Shown here: positions 43,434 to 53,789 of the stretch, piece by piece
Position numbering within the stretch: the first letter of the stretch is position 1
Layout: every line of letters begins with the position of its first letter
Program-made: the position numbers and the translations under genes
The notes under the pieces: generated by a model
Seen by the model: only the letters and a program-made list of their open reading frames with translations
Told to the model about the DNA's origin: nothing
Databases searched by the model: none
Source of the DNA: Aphrophora alni
Lineage: Eukaryota; Arthropoda; Insecta; Hemiptera; Aphrophoridae
Length of the DNA: 64,000 nt
Assembly (NCBI GenBank): GCA_963513935.1
Contig: OY740773.1
Location: 98,875,291-98,939,290, forward strand
Reading direction: 5' to 3'

Positions 43434-44015
43434 GATTCAGTCTCCCCAGCGCCGAGTCTCCCCAGCGCCGAGTCTCCCCAGCGCCGAGCGGGCTACCTGG
43501 CATAATCTGACAGTTTTTGAAACTGTCTCTCAGAAACAAATCGCTCCGATTTTCGACTGGAACACTCCAAGGCCAGCTGATTTATTTATACAAAAAGTAT
43601 ACTTCTATATACATAAATATACAAAAATATACATATCTTTGACTTGCAAAACCTGTCTATGTTGCCAAAAAATATTTGGCAGTTTCCTGTGACTCATAGT
43701 GGGGAGAAAGCGAGCCTACCTCGGCTCGTTTCTCGCTTACCAGCTCCTTCGCGCGGGAATAACAACGTTTAACAAATGTAATCTCATTACAAATCTCTAT
43801 TACATTATACTCTTTAGAAACCATGTGTTTCGTTCTTACAATCAATTGAAAGTCAAAACGCTGCTTTGAACGGGAATTCTGTTTGTACGAGACCGTTATT
43901 TTAAAAGAGAAGGTATTAACCCTCGTCACTTCTGCATCACTGAGCAGACCCTTTGGTAATTTATGGCCTCGGCGCTGGGGATACTCATTTGCCCTCGGCG
44001 CTGGGGAGACTCCAC
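43434..44015. mobile_element. Non-autonomous transposon with iterated 16-bp ends, 10-bp duplication
   Basis: GAATTTAATG is present at 43424-43433 and 44016-44025. The left end has three direct copies of TCTCCCCAGCGCCGAG (43441-43488). The right end has two inverted copies (CTCGGCGCTGGGGA), 43968-44012, with a terminal GGGGAGACTCC. Direct repeats within inverted ends and a 9-11-bp duplication fit a Mutator- or Foldback-type element. The 90-codon minus-strand frame at 43657-43929 has no recognised domain. The interior is otherwise unknown. Confidence 0.75.
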
Positions 44016-44120
44016 GAATTTAATGAAACGCGTTTGATTAAGTGAACTCAATTTTTGTGAGATCTTGTGTTCGACATTTATTTATAGTAACAAAAATTTT
44101 TTTGAGTATAAAACTTTTTA
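44016..44120 (+). repeat. 3' part of a hammerhead-family-3 repeat
   Basis: ATGAAACGCGTTTGATTAAG and CTCAATTTTTGTGAGATC align with 28235-28300 downstream of its GAAAC. The upstream half is absent because of the 43434-44015 element or an earlier truncation. Confidence 0.45.
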
Positions 44121-44935
44121 CTTATCGAATAAAACAGCGGTCACACCTGTTTCAATTACCCTGTATAGTGTGTACACAGATGGAGATACATTTTTTATTT
44201 TAAAAGCTGAAAACATCATTTGATGACGTCGAAGTTAATTGTTTTCCCTGTACAAATATTTTCATATTTATTGACGACTAACTTTCTAGTTTTAAAATTT
44301 CTTTTGGAGAACAATATAACCGGATTTAATTCTCTAGCGCCAATCTTGCCCTACTTCCGCTTTGTATTCCTTGTATACGTGACCATATACAATTGAACAG
44401 CTGACTATAGTCACCTGTAACGGTGACAGAATCATTCGACCTTGAAGTTAACAACGTGTTACAGTTGTTTATTGTGAAAGCTTCGATATATCGACTATCA
44501 AGGACTGTGGAAATCGATTCGGTGCTAAAGCGGAGAGGACACGAGAGCATCATGTTACTACACGTGATTCGCGGAGAAAGAAGTACAATAATGCACACAA
44601 CTTGAGGGATAAAACAACAGAGCGCAGATCCGTCTCATATTGTTTGGGAAATTCAGAGGATGTTATTAAACTATTTGAGGTTATTAATGCCGTATTGCAC
44701 GCTCCCACTCCTACAGCATCGCATTCTGTCCTGAACTCACAACATTACAACTGTCCAAATTAAAATCTCGAATTATCGTAAAGCTGGACGACCAGCTGTC
44801 CAGAATTGGTCGTTACTGGGAAGCTCGACGCCGAATGGCCCAACAGCCAAGAGCGGGCATTGGCTAAAGTAAGTAAGTATTTTTTGTTGTTGTTTAAAGG
44901 CGAAAAACCACTAGGTTATTATTACCCCATAAAAA
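44121..44935. other. No recognisable gene
   Basis: 44330-44620 has two antiparallel frames (90 and 60 codons) over the same bases. Neither shows a motif, so they are treated as chance. CCCTGTATAG near 44159 is an isolated CAGGGTG-type end. Confidence 0.35.
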
Positions 44936-44939
44936 AAGA

Positions 44940-45050
44940 AGAATAAAGACCCCCCCCCCCATGAATACTTTAATAGGAAAGATGAAAAAGAGAGATCTAA
45001 TCCAAGACTACATAAAAGTGTAAATCCAGCTGGGACCCTCGATATTCCGT
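44940..45050 (-). repeat. Family A copy
   Basis: A C run at 44950-44959, then GGAAAGATGAAAAAGAGAGA, TCCAAGACTACATAAAAGTG and AATCCAGCTGGGACCCTCG. TTGTTGTTTAAAGGCG lies upstream at 44887. Confidence 0.65.
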
Positions 45051-45089
45051 CAATAAAATGTTATGTACCAATTAAAATAAAATCAGAAT

Positions 45090-45300
45090 GTAAGCAGCAA
45101 TCTCTGGTTAGCATTCTGGCTTCACTAATGAGAGGTCCTCGGTTTAATCCCCGTCAGGAGACAAACTTTACGGAGACGACCTAGCTTCGTGAGGAAAATC
45201 GTGAAACTACAAGTAGCGAACTCTGGTTGAGACTGCTAGAACAATGGCGACGGGAATTTGATTGTGCTAACTACAGATTACGTGAAAAGCAGGCCTAGGC
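45090..45300 (+). mobile_element. tRNA-derived SINE
   Basis: TCTCTGGTTAGCATTCTGG at 45101-45119 fits a tRNA box A (TAGC..TCTGG). GGTTTAATCCC at 45141-45151 fits box B with one change from GGTTCRANNCC. Box spacing is about 33 bases. The body after 45162 (ACAAACTTTACGGAGACGAC onward) is not tRNA. A complete acceptor stem cannot be folded, so this is not a functional tRNA gene. It is a Pol III-type SINE head with an unrelated body; only one copy is in the window. Confidence 0.65.
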
Positions 45301-45940
45301 TAATCACGGACTATCACGATATAAAGTTTTAGTTCTATCGTTTAAAGTTTATCAGGTTTCCTGTCTAAATTTTACTTCAAGTAGAGTGTTTAACAAAGTT
45401 TTTACAATGATTATTCCCAGTAAACTCCATTCAATTAATCAATACTACCAACCTAACCTAAAAACATATAAAATCTGTTTACCCAATATCAATTTAAATT
45501 TAATTATAAACAACTACTAAATCACAATCTCAGCACAGTATACATTAAACCAGTAAGACAGCTTAGGATCTCCTAGACATGCTGATATAATTTATGACTA
45601 GGAGATTTCCAAACATAGTTACGCTATTAAATGAGCACAGAACCTCAGGCGACACAAGACTTTGCTGTAATCACAGAATAATTGCACGCCCTCGGTACAT
45701 ACTTTTTGTAAATTGAATAATTGCATTTAGAACGTGTTATTAATTTTTTGTTGTAATATTTCTTGGAACCTAGAGGTTGTAACACTTTACAACGTAAGTC
45801 TTTCTCACAAGCCTATTGACAATAGCGAAATATTTGGGGATGTTTTTGGATTAAAGGCTAAAGTTGAAAGAATATTTGTTTTCTGGTCGTTTAAAGGTGA
45901 AAAAAATCTCGGTCATCATCACTTTGAAGCAGATAGCCCT
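45301..45940. other. No recognisable feature
   Basis: AT-rich; the 75-codon plus-strand frame at 45734 ends inside repeat-like sequence. CGTTTAAAGGTGAAAAA at 45889 is the block that often precedes family A. Confidence 0.4.
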
Positions 45941-45944
45941 AGCA

Positions 45945-46030
45945 CTCGAATATTATGGTAACGTCAGGGTCGGAAGAGAACAAGAGTTGATCAAGAGAGG
46001 ACTGATAGAACAGGTGTAGATCCAAATAGG
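45945..46030 (-). repeat. Family A fragment
   Basis: CGTCAGGGTCGGAAGAGAAC, AAGAGTTGATCAAGAG and ACAGGTGTAGATCC. Confidence 0.65.
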
Positions 46031-46129
46031 ATACTTTGGGAAGAACAGAAAAAATGAAAATTAATTACCAGTTTAAAAACAAAATCGGGTACAATGACGT
46101 AATAGGAGTCAACTTGTTATTACTGGCGT

Positions 46130-46260
46130 GCCAAACCCGACCTAGCTGGAGCTACGCATTTTGTGACGTAGTCTTAGGTTAGATTTATCTTGATCAATGC
46201 GTGTTCTCTTCCGACCCTGACGCTATTAGAATATTCGAGTCTTTATAATATACTCTTTTC
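46130..46260 (+). repeat. Family A copy, opposite orientation
   Basis: CCCGACCTAGCTGGAGCTAC, GTAGTCTTAGGTTAGATT, TCTTCCGACCCTGACGCTAT. It faces the fragment at 45945-46030. Confidence 0.65.
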
Positions 46261-46322
46261 TTCTTTCTTTAAATTTGATGACAGAGAGGTTTTCCGAATA
46301 TAAATAACAAAGAAATATATAC

Positions 46323-46860
46323 AGGGTGTTACAAAAAACGTTAGGCGCTATACAGGATCCTATTCTACATATCCAAATAAATGAAAAGTGTTCAGTAATT
46401 GTTTTTAAAATTCGCCTTGGTTTAAAAAAACTTAAATCCAAAAATTCTAATTTTTTGAGGTTAGGAAGTATTCTTAACATTTCTATACCCTAATTTCTAT
46501 AGCCAATTCATTTTCGAGTATTACCATTTTTTATTCTACGACCCATAGTGGAGATACTTAAAAAACAGTGTAGCGATGCACTTACAATGCATAAAAAATG
46601 CACTTTTCTAGCGAATTTTCCAGTCCGATTTTGCTAATTTTCATGTACTCAGTTGCCTACTCAGATGCATGTACAAAAAGGAAAAAAACAACAACAAATA
46701 ATTCAACTTCCCAGTTACATTACTTCTCATCAATTTTTTTTGGACTAATTTCTTTCTACTAGTAGTAAGGAAGTAAAAACGTTCTGGTTTTTTGTACAGG
46801 GGTAAAACAAATATGAACACCAAATTTGAGCTCAATATCTTTTCTATTTACTAAGTGTTT
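46323..46860 (+). repeat. CAGGGTG-ended repeat, family O copy 1
   Basis: It begins CAGGGTGTTACAAAAAACG after TATA. TTTTTTGAGGTTAGGAAGTA, ATTCTACGACCCATAGTGGA and TGTAGCGATGCACTTACAAT match, inverted, 56020-56240. The right end is not clear. Confidence 0.55.

Positions 46861-46863
<3 letters not shown>

Positions 46864-46895
<32 letters not shown>
46864..46895. repeat. Poly(A), 32 bases
   Basis: An uninterrupted A run within TTTAGTAAA...ATGCAAAAGG. The context resembles the TTTAGTAAAAAACAAAATGG block of family E, so it looks like an expanded A tract in a repeat rather than a retroposon tail. Confidence 0.8.
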
Positions 46896-46897
<2 letters not shown>

Positions 46898-46899
46898 CA

Positions 46900-47600
46900 A
46901 AAGGACTTAGGTTTATTGGAACTTTTTTTCTTATTTTTATCTATCGAAATAGCATGATGAAATTTGGGACAATTTTTTTTTTTTTTTTTATATATGACAG
47001 CAGTTTATCTTTACATTAAGCTATACGACTGCATTGATCAGTAAGGAGGTTCTGTACCGTAGTATTTTATAAAATTATGAAGTCAATAATTGACCAGATC
47101 CATACTTATTGGTATTCCCACATCTAGTTATTTACGACATGCGGTCAGCTGGAAACCTTTACCAAATACGGACTTGTTAGTTAATTATTATACAAGCTTG
47201 AAGATATTTAAATGTCCAACGTAACTTAGCTTAAAGTACGTCTGTCCAATGTCCAGGTAAATAGCTTGGAGGAAGGTCACGGAATGGGATCAAGCTCGAC
47301 CTCGACGAAACTGTGTTGTGTGTAATACAGTAATATAGGGAGATGATTGTCTGTCGTTACTGGACCTTTGTAAATTGAAATTTGTTAAATGTTATGTTTG
47401 TAACGTAATTATGTAACACGTGATATATAAACCTTCTCTGTTATCATCGCCTTGGGTCTGCGTCGGACCAGACGGTGGAAGTTATACTTTCTTTTTGGCC
47501 ATTCACTCACACACACACCCACAGACAGACGACAGGATACATAAATGAAATATAACACATTTTCCCCTGTTATTCAATATACTATAAGTGACTTCAGTAT
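46900..47600. other. No recognisable feature
   Basis: A T run at about 46973-46989, then unassigned sequence. 47240-47300 and 47450-47530 are GC-richer but carry no motif. Confidence 0.35.
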
Positions 47601-47639
47601 TATATTATACACCTATATATTATTATTATTATCAGTAAT

Positions 47640-48256
47640 TTCTACTATAATCATTCTTTCATCGTTGTAATTTTCTGGTTGGTCATTAGAAATCGTACTG
47701 TATTCCATGAAAGACACAATCGGCTTATGATAACTAAAGTAACTAACAAATATTCTAGATCCAAACTTCTCAAGATATCTACTAAATGGTCGTTCCGTAT
47801 TTGGTCGTACTTTGATTCTTATCATTCGACATTACCAAGTCTAGTTTTTCTTTTAGAAAATTTATCAATGTCTCTGTTTTTTCACCGGAAAAATTGATGT
47901 TGAAATGGGGGGGGGGCAACATACACTAATTCTATGGAGTGACTTTTGTCGTATTCATAAACAATCTTATCGAAAGTCCCACCCTGCGATTTATGTATCG
48001 TGATAGAACATGATGATACTAATGGGAAATGATTTCTCCGAATGTTAATTGTTTTATTATTATTCATTGATCTTCGCCAAATATCCCCCTTCGCTTGGGT
48101 GGTTTTTGGATTAAAAAATCTTTCTCCCAAAGCCAGAACGTACAAAAAAGTATAATCGTCGATTTTTCTCAGTTTTAATGTGACGCGGTTTCTCGAGCGT
48201 CCCATCCCCCCCCCCAACGAGCGCATCCCAACGAGCGCAAAGAAGTATAACTTCAA
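47640..48256 (-). pseudogene. Helitron-type PIF1 helicase C-terminal fragment
   Basis: In the minus-strand frame ending at 47882, residues around 65-110 read KGDIWRRSMNNNKTINIRRN, FPLVSSCS, ITIHKSQGGTFDK, YEYDKSHSIELVYVA. This is the conserved late part of PIF1-family helicases as carried by Helitron Rep-helicase proteins (HKSQG block and the VYVA that precedes the SR motif). Right after VYVA the gene runs into ten C's (G's at 47907-47916 on the plus strand) that destroy the SR motif and shift the frame. Downstream frames (NINFSGEKTETLINFLKEKL; then 47613-47825) may be continuing remnants. No Rep domain or Helitron termini were found. A host PIF1 gene is unlikely given the decay. Confidence 0.8.
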
Positions 48257-48274
48257 AAAGGAAGCATATAATAA

Positions 48275-48405
48275 CCCCTAGCCCTTGAATATTCTAATAG
48301 GGTTAGGATCTAAAAAGAACGGCTTAGTCAAGAGAGGGATATTACCCATAACTATATGGAGAAAAGTGTATATCTAGCTACGTACACTCGGGATATCCAA
48401 TCCCA
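48275..48405 (-). repeat. Family A copy
   Basis: TAGCCCTTGAATATTCTAAT, ACGGCTTAGTCAAGAGAGG, and AAAAGTGTATATCTAGCTAC. It directly adjoins the helicase fragment. Confidence 0.65.
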
Positions 48406-48429
48406 TACTCATTAAAGTGAGATCTTGAA

Positions 48430-49200
48430 AACACTCCGTGAAAAGTCTACTATTATCAAACTGGAACGAAGGGTCGCGTCACTTACACAAGCGCAGAGGA
48501 TTAGGGCGTCCGGTGACCTACCCCCACCGGACATTATAAAACTTTAATTTATTTTATTTAATATTTGAAAATAAAATGTATAATATTTTTATATTTTATA
48601 CATAATTACAAGAAAAACAAAAAAACGTATAATTCAACAATGTTTGCTACAAAATGAGTGACTGTATGGTGAATCTTTAGTACTGTACCTTGTAGATATT
48701 AGGCTAATCTAGTTCTATTGATGTTGAGAATGCAAACTTTTACTATATAGTGCTAAATGTTTATTAAAGCATACATTATCGCAATGTTTATAAATAGAAT
48801 TATATGTTTTTGCATTTAAAAAAATATTTGTTACATTTTCAATATTAGAAGGGAATTTTTGCTGTTTTCAACATTATTCTCTGTATTACTGTTGCTTAGA
48901 TGAGCAAATATTAAATTTACAAAAAATAAATTGTGTAAATGCCAATATAACAGTTATAATACATATTCATACACAGCTTATCACAATGTAAATTATAAAA
49001 TACAAATTATGTTTTATACTATTATTATTATATTGTGCTCCATTGTTTCATTAAAATTTAAAAAAACAAAAAATAAATAAATAAAAAAAAAATTTAGATA
49101 AAGATATACGATAGTGTTGTTTATCCACACTTATTAGTCTCATTTTGTACCAAACATTGTTGATATTTTGTCGGTAATATATGATTACCATATCGGATAT
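48430..49200 (-). repeat. Family F copy 2
   Basis: ACTATTATCAAACTGGAACG, CAAGCGCAGAGGATTAGGGC and CACTTATTAGTCTCATTTTG are shared, inverted or direct, with 1-370 and 50330-50935. The interior contains AACAATGTTTGCTAC, matching AACAATGCTTGCTAC at 50679. Confidence 0.6.
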
Positions 49201-49398
49201 AATGCTATGCTATAATCGTAGAGATTCTCATTTCTCCGTAAGGTTTATAGCCTTCATTAGGATTAAATCTACCTCTCACACCAACGGAGAGAGATAACGG
49301 TCTATTTATGAAAATAAAATAATTGTATACAAATGACAAAACAAAATTATCGAAATGAAACTTAGCAACAGATGCAGTCCTCTGGAATCTTGCGCCCC

Positions 49399-49850
49399 CC
49401 TTTTTTTTTTTTTTTTTTATCAAATGTCAACTCCCCTGCACTATGTTGTCTTATTTAGGGGTTTTTAATATTGACCATAGCTATTTTTCCAATATGGCGG
49501 CCAATTAAAAAAAATTGTGGTTTTAGATTCTACACACAATTTTAACACTTTTTTACTATTTTGAATTTTTTTATACATCCAACTGTTTAAAAGCTACAGA
49601 GGTTCAAAGTAGTGAACAAAATTTTAGCCGTTTTCAGATCCTATATTTGTTCTTATATGTATTTTTATAAGAAATGTTTAAGTTGGCCACCATAATGGAA
49701 ATATAGCTGGTATCAAAATTAAAAAAAAAAACCCAAATAAGACAACACAAAAATTCAGGGGAATTGCCATTTGACTTTTTAAAATTTATCAAATACTTTT
49801 CCAATGAAACAGCTGGGACATTTATCTCAATCACCCTGTATCTGTAAGAA
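49399..49850. mobile_element. Foldback element
   Basis: A T run (49399-49418), then ATCAAATGTCAACTCCCCTG and TATGTTGTCTTATTTAGG. These are mirrored by CCCAAATAAGACAACACAAA and TTCAGGGGAATTGCCATTTG near 49732-49772. AATATGGCGGCCAATT (49491) is mirrored by GTTGGCCACCATAATGG (49683). CACCCTGTA follows at 49831. Confidence 0.65.
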
Positions 49851-49859
49851 ATAGAATAC

Positions 49860-50325
49860 AAAGACAATGTCACTAACCAAATAAATTATCCACCAAGTAG
49901 ATCCGGACAATAGAAATTGTCCAAAACTGTTTTAAAAATCCGAATAAGTTGCAACGCCGCGTAAACTGAGACAATATTGTCGATAATTTCGTCCTCTCCT
50001 GTATATACATTTATTAACAGCTTCTTTGAATCATCATTCTTTACCTGATGTCCTTCAAGAAGGACGTAACGTTCTCTTACGACAAACACTGTATACACAT
50101 GGGACAAATCTTTCTTTGTTAGCAATAACAAATAGAGCAGAACTTGCATTGCTGTTATATAACTACTGTGTCACACTGAAGTTATAAAATGTATGGAACA
50201 TAGGATTCGCAGTGGTATAAAACTATGCGAGTAAAATAAGATAAAACAATTTCGCTTGGAGGGGTACGGAAAAAAATTGACCTTGAGTTAAGAATTAATT
50301 TACAGGTACCTTCTTTTATCCCGAT
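49860..50325. other. No recognisable feature
   Basis: An 87-codon minus-strand frame at 49886-50149 has no stop and begins MQVLLYLLLL. I see no domain and no second copy, and it cannot be defended as a gene from sequence alone. Confidence 0.3.
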
Positions 50326-50329
50326 ATAC

Positions 50330-50935
50330 GAAGTTTGGTAAATCTTAAAAAACTAAGATCGCTGTTTTTAAACTTATCTTTACAGTGATTTTCGACACGG
50401 CGTCCGTCTGTCATTGTTGTATGTACAAACAGAGAATGCGGCTGATCGAAGGGTAGCCTCACTCTAACGCACGCGCCATCACACACAGACGCGCAGAGTA
50501 CTAGGACTGCCCGGGACCTATCGTGGACCACTCGCATGAGTTACCTACTGTGCTTCACAAACTTTCATTTAATTTGGTATTTTAAAATAAAATCTGCAAT
50601 ATATTTTTATTCTACACTTCATTACAAGAAAAATGAGACCAAACATTGTAAAATTTACTTTAATCGTCTAAAATCAACAATGCTTGCTACGAAATGAAAG
50701 ACAGTATGATGACTAATAAGTGTGAATAAACAACACTATCGTATATCTTTATCGAAAAATATATGCTTTTCGATTTTATCGAAACAAAGGAGTACAATAT
50801 AATAACAATAATATAAAACATAATTTGTACTTTATTATTTACATTTTGATAAGCTGTGTACCCCTAATCCTCTGTGCTTGTGTGAGTGAAGCGACCTCTC
50901 GTACAGCCGCATTCTCAGTTTGATGTTTGTATATT
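50330..50935. repeat. Family F copy 3, palindromic
   Basis: The left part (ATGCGGCTGATCGAAGGG, ACACACAGACGCGCAGAG) and the right part (CTCTGTGCTTGTGTGAGTG, CTCGTACAGCCGCATTCTC) are imperfect inverses, so this copy preserves both arms. The centre is AT-rich. No coding signal. Confidence 0.6.
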
Positions 50936-50994
50936 ACACAAAAATGAAAATGAGCATAAAATTAGATATAGGGAACTGTAGTGTGATCATATTA

Positions 50995-51271
50995 AAAAAA
51001 AAAAAACCAATTTTGGTTCACATCTCGTGTATTATTCAATTTATAACACGCTAAATTAGAGCAAAATTTGTAGATTTCAATTCCACATGTAACGGTACCA
51101 ACATCACCTCTCGACGATGACAAATAGAGTAGTTATTGTCAAAAATGTAATTTCGACGTCTGACCTTCCAAGAATATTGTGATATTCGTATATTTTAAGT
51201 TATAAGATCCGGTAGGGTGGAATCACGGACACGAGTGGAGGCTTCTTCGACACCTACAAGGATCGAAACAA
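50995..51271 (-). repeat. Family K copy, left part
   Basis: Inverse of family K: TATAACACGCTAAATTAGAG, AACGGTACCAACATCACCTC, TTGTCAAAAATGTAATTTCG, ACACGAGTGGAGGCTTC. It continues on the far side of the hAT insertion with GTGAGTGGAGATG (52047). Confidence 0.7.
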
Positions 51272-51279
51272 CGAGCGAA

Positions 51280-52038
51280 CAGTGGCGGCTCCAGTGGGTA
51301 GGCCCGGGCCTACCCAACTTATTTGGTTTTTCACCCAATTTACGCCGGCCGGTGACACGACACCGCGGGGTTTTTTGCTCAGCTAGCCCGCACCCGGCCG
51401 CCCGTCACCCGGCCGAAGCGCTCTGCTCTGACCTTGAGCACTCTTTAGTTAGTTATCTTTTATTGTTATTTGTTCGGTGATATCTAATACTAGTTATAGG
51501 TTATAATTATAATTATCATATTCATACTATCTTGTACACTGATTTAGTACAGCTTGAGGGCTACAATGACCTGGAAGAGACTAAATAGTTTGGCAGTATT
51601 ATCCTTTGAAAAAGAAGCAAGCTATGAACTTCTCAGCCACCCTGATCCTGTCATTGAAGAATTCGTTTCCCAGAAGGAAAGAAGATTGCAGTTTGTCATG
51701 AAATAAACTGTATATTTGAACTGTCCTAAATGTACATATTACCGATTTAAGGTGTATTAACGAGCTTTATTGTTTACTTTGATTTAAATATTATTTCTCA
51801 ACAACTACTTTTGTGACACTTATAGGCAATAAAATATATTACATATCATAAAATAACAAAAATATTTTTATTTTTCATAGTTGACCTGGCTCCATAGTTA
51901 ATTAACAGTGTGGTGTACGCTTTTATCTTCAATAAGCAGTCCCCCCTTATCCTAGGGGTATTTACCCAGGTCCCCCGCCATAGTCATGACACCCCTAAAC
52001 TGTGCCTACCCAAAAAATAAATCCTGAAGCCGCCCCTG
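51280..52038 (+). mobile_element. Complete short hAT element (759 bp) with 8-bp duplication
   Basis: The left end CAGTGGCGGCTCCAG and right end CTGAAGCCGCCCCTG are inverted repeats of the classical hAT type (CAGNGG...). CGAGCGAA is duplicated at 51272-51279 and 52039-52046. The subterminal GTGGGTAGGCCCGGGCCTAC and TGCCTACCCAAAAAATAAAT are also related. The inside keeps a GC-rich 5' part and the last transposase codons. The middle is deleted, so it is a non-autonomous internal-deletion derivative. It landed in the CGAGCGAAGTGAGTGG palindrome of a family K copy. Confidence 0.93.
51563..51706 (+). pseudogene. hAT transposase C-terminal remnant
   Basis: From ATG at about 51565 the frame reads MTWKRLNSLAVLSFEKEASY, then HPDPVIEEFVSQKERR and LQFVMK, ending at TAA. 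LNSLAVLSFEKE and the following acidic/basic helix match the C-terminal dimerisation segment of hAT transposases of the ZMYM/ZBED-like group. The RNase H-like catalytic core is missing. An AATAAA signal lies downstream at about 51828. Confidence 0.75.
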
Positions 52039-52136
52039 CGAGCGAAGTGAGTGGAGATGTTATAATGTACTCACAACTAAGAGGCCCGCTGTTAAGAGTA
52101 TTCGAGGAGTCTGTAGATAAAATCAAGGCGCCGTAT

Positions 52137-52430
52137 CAGTCGCAACCTGTCTACACAGACAAGACGATAAATCCAACATATTTCAAACTTTGCATTTATA
52201 TTCTTTGTATTGAAACATATATAGGAAAATATAGCGGAAACAAAAAATGACCTTCGGGTAGTTAAAGGGTAAAACTATCGAGTTGTAATTTTTTATGGAA
52301 ATACTATGTGGGTGTATCAAATAAAACTAGAAGTTATTCTGATTATGAATATGTATCCTTGACGAAGAAATTAATATGTTGGAGCTAACCCGCTTAAGAG
52401 ACTTTGACTTTATAAAAATAACTGTTCCTA
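52137..52430 (+). repeat. Family D copy
   Basis: AACCTGTCTACACAGACAAG, TTCAAACTTTGCATTTATAT, TAAAACTAGAAGTTATTCTG, TGACGAAGAAATTAATATGT. It lacks the first ~170 bp and is uninterrupted in the region hit by MITEs at 8.8 and 30.7 kb. Confidence 0.7.
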
Positions 52431-53325
52431 TATGCCTATGGTTTTACCACACGCTTGACCCTTTTTTATAAGGGTTTTTCGTCTTTAAACAACAAGGGGG
52501 AGGGGTATTGTTTAGTCGTGCGTTTTTTATTAAAAACTCTCCCTTCAACAAAAAATATACTCAAGTGGAATAAAATAATTTATAAAGTGTTCAAAATTTA
52601 GAAGAAATCCTATTTAAAATATGGCATCCACTAGTACCTATGTTACCAAAACACTAAGAACAATGTTAGTAAGCATACAAATTCTATCTGATCAGCTGTT
52701 TTTAAAATTATTTTTAGGTTATCTGTACCGAACGCCAACTTAATACAATTAAAACACATGCAATATACTTACGATTTTCACGACAGTTTTACCCAGACCG
52801 TCCATGGTCGATGCCGAATCTGTCCCACTTTCACTTTTTACCCACTGCTCATTGTCCAGGAATCCAACAATACAAGTTTATGCTTTTAATACGCTTAGAA
52901 TATGTCGAAAAGCGACCTCTCTCAACTGGCCATTATTATAGAACTGGTATCAGACACCTGAGGGAGTTATTGCATTAACACTTTATACACGCTTTCGAGT
53001 AAGTTGTGTGTTTAAAATAATGAAACTTGCTATTGTTTTCCTTTCAGAAGTTTACAAAGTTAATTTATAAATAGTCGAACAATGAGCCATTAAGCGTTGC
53101 CAACTTTACAATAGCTTACAGCGCAACAACTGTAAAACACTGCACACATTTTCTCATTCAAACATTGACAAAACCAAATAAAAAAAAAAAATTTAAAAAA
53201 CTAATCAACATTTTTTAGTTGTCAATCAAAACGTAAATACTGTATGAACCATCGTCGCGGTCGTACAAAAAATAAAAAAATAATAAATAAGGACCTAAAC
53301 TTGCTTCGCTTGTGATTTACAAGTT
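52431..53325. other. No recognisable gene
   Basis: TTTTTCGTCTTTAAACAACA at 52475 is the block that accompanies family A. TGATCAGCTGTTTTTAAAAT lies near 52688. Otherwise unassigned. Confidence 0.4.
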
Positions 53326-53329
53326 CTTA

Positions 53330-53535
53330 AAATGGGGGCCCTTTAACACTTTTAACGGCGATATTTTTGGAAAACCGTTAACTTTAACAAAATTTTAAAC
53401 GGCCGCCATTTTTAATATTATAAAATAAAGTATTTTTGTATGCTAAACTTGTAAAACGTAACATACAAAATGGCGGATAGAAAAATGTATATAATCCGAA
53501 AATAGCCAGTTCACCTTTTCGGGACATCCTGTATC
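53330..53535. repeat. Family E-like remnant
   Basis: GGCCGCCATTTTTAATATTA, AAAATGGCGGATAG and GGGACATCCTGTATC look like inverted pieces of a CAGGGTG element with a decayed end. Confidence 0.45.
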
Positions 53536-53577
53536 TATAATATTTCGAAGACTCGCCTATACTGAGTATGGTCGTAG

Positions 53578-53640
53578 CAATCCCGAGGTCCTAGCTGGAT
53601 CTACACATTTTCCCTTGCAGTCTTGTGTTAGATCTCTCTC

Positions 53641-53726
<86 letters not shown>

Positions 53727-53785
53727 TTTCCTATCAGGTTTGTCCTGACCGATTCTTGACCTGAACGCTATTAGAATACGCGAGA
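53578..53785 (+). repeat. Family A copy expanded by a CT microsatellite
   Basis: CAATCCCGAGGTCCTAGCTG and TGTTAGATCTCTC precede the tract. CATCTTTCCTATCAGG, TTGACCTGAACGCTATTAGA follow it. The CT run therefore arose in the native CT-rich block of family A. Confidence 0.75.
53644..53720. repeat. (CT)n microsatellite, about 38 units
   Basis: An uninterrupted CT run of about 77 bp. On the other strand it reads as a run of Arg-Glu codons, giving a spurious 70-codon frame. Confidence 0.95.
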
Positions 53786-53789
53786 CCAA

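Noticed and set aside
43657..43929. 90-codon frame inside the 43434-44015 transposon as a transposase
   Set aside because: No DDE-type or zinc-finger motif can be seen; length is far below a transposase.
44326..44605. Overlapping antisense gene pair
   Set aside because: Two antiparallel frames over the same bases with no motif in either; chance frames in a moderately GC-rich stretch.
45101..45162. Functional tRNA gene
   Set aside because: Boxes A and B are present but acceptor and anticodon stems do not close and the sequence continues into a non-tRNA body, so a SINE is the better call.
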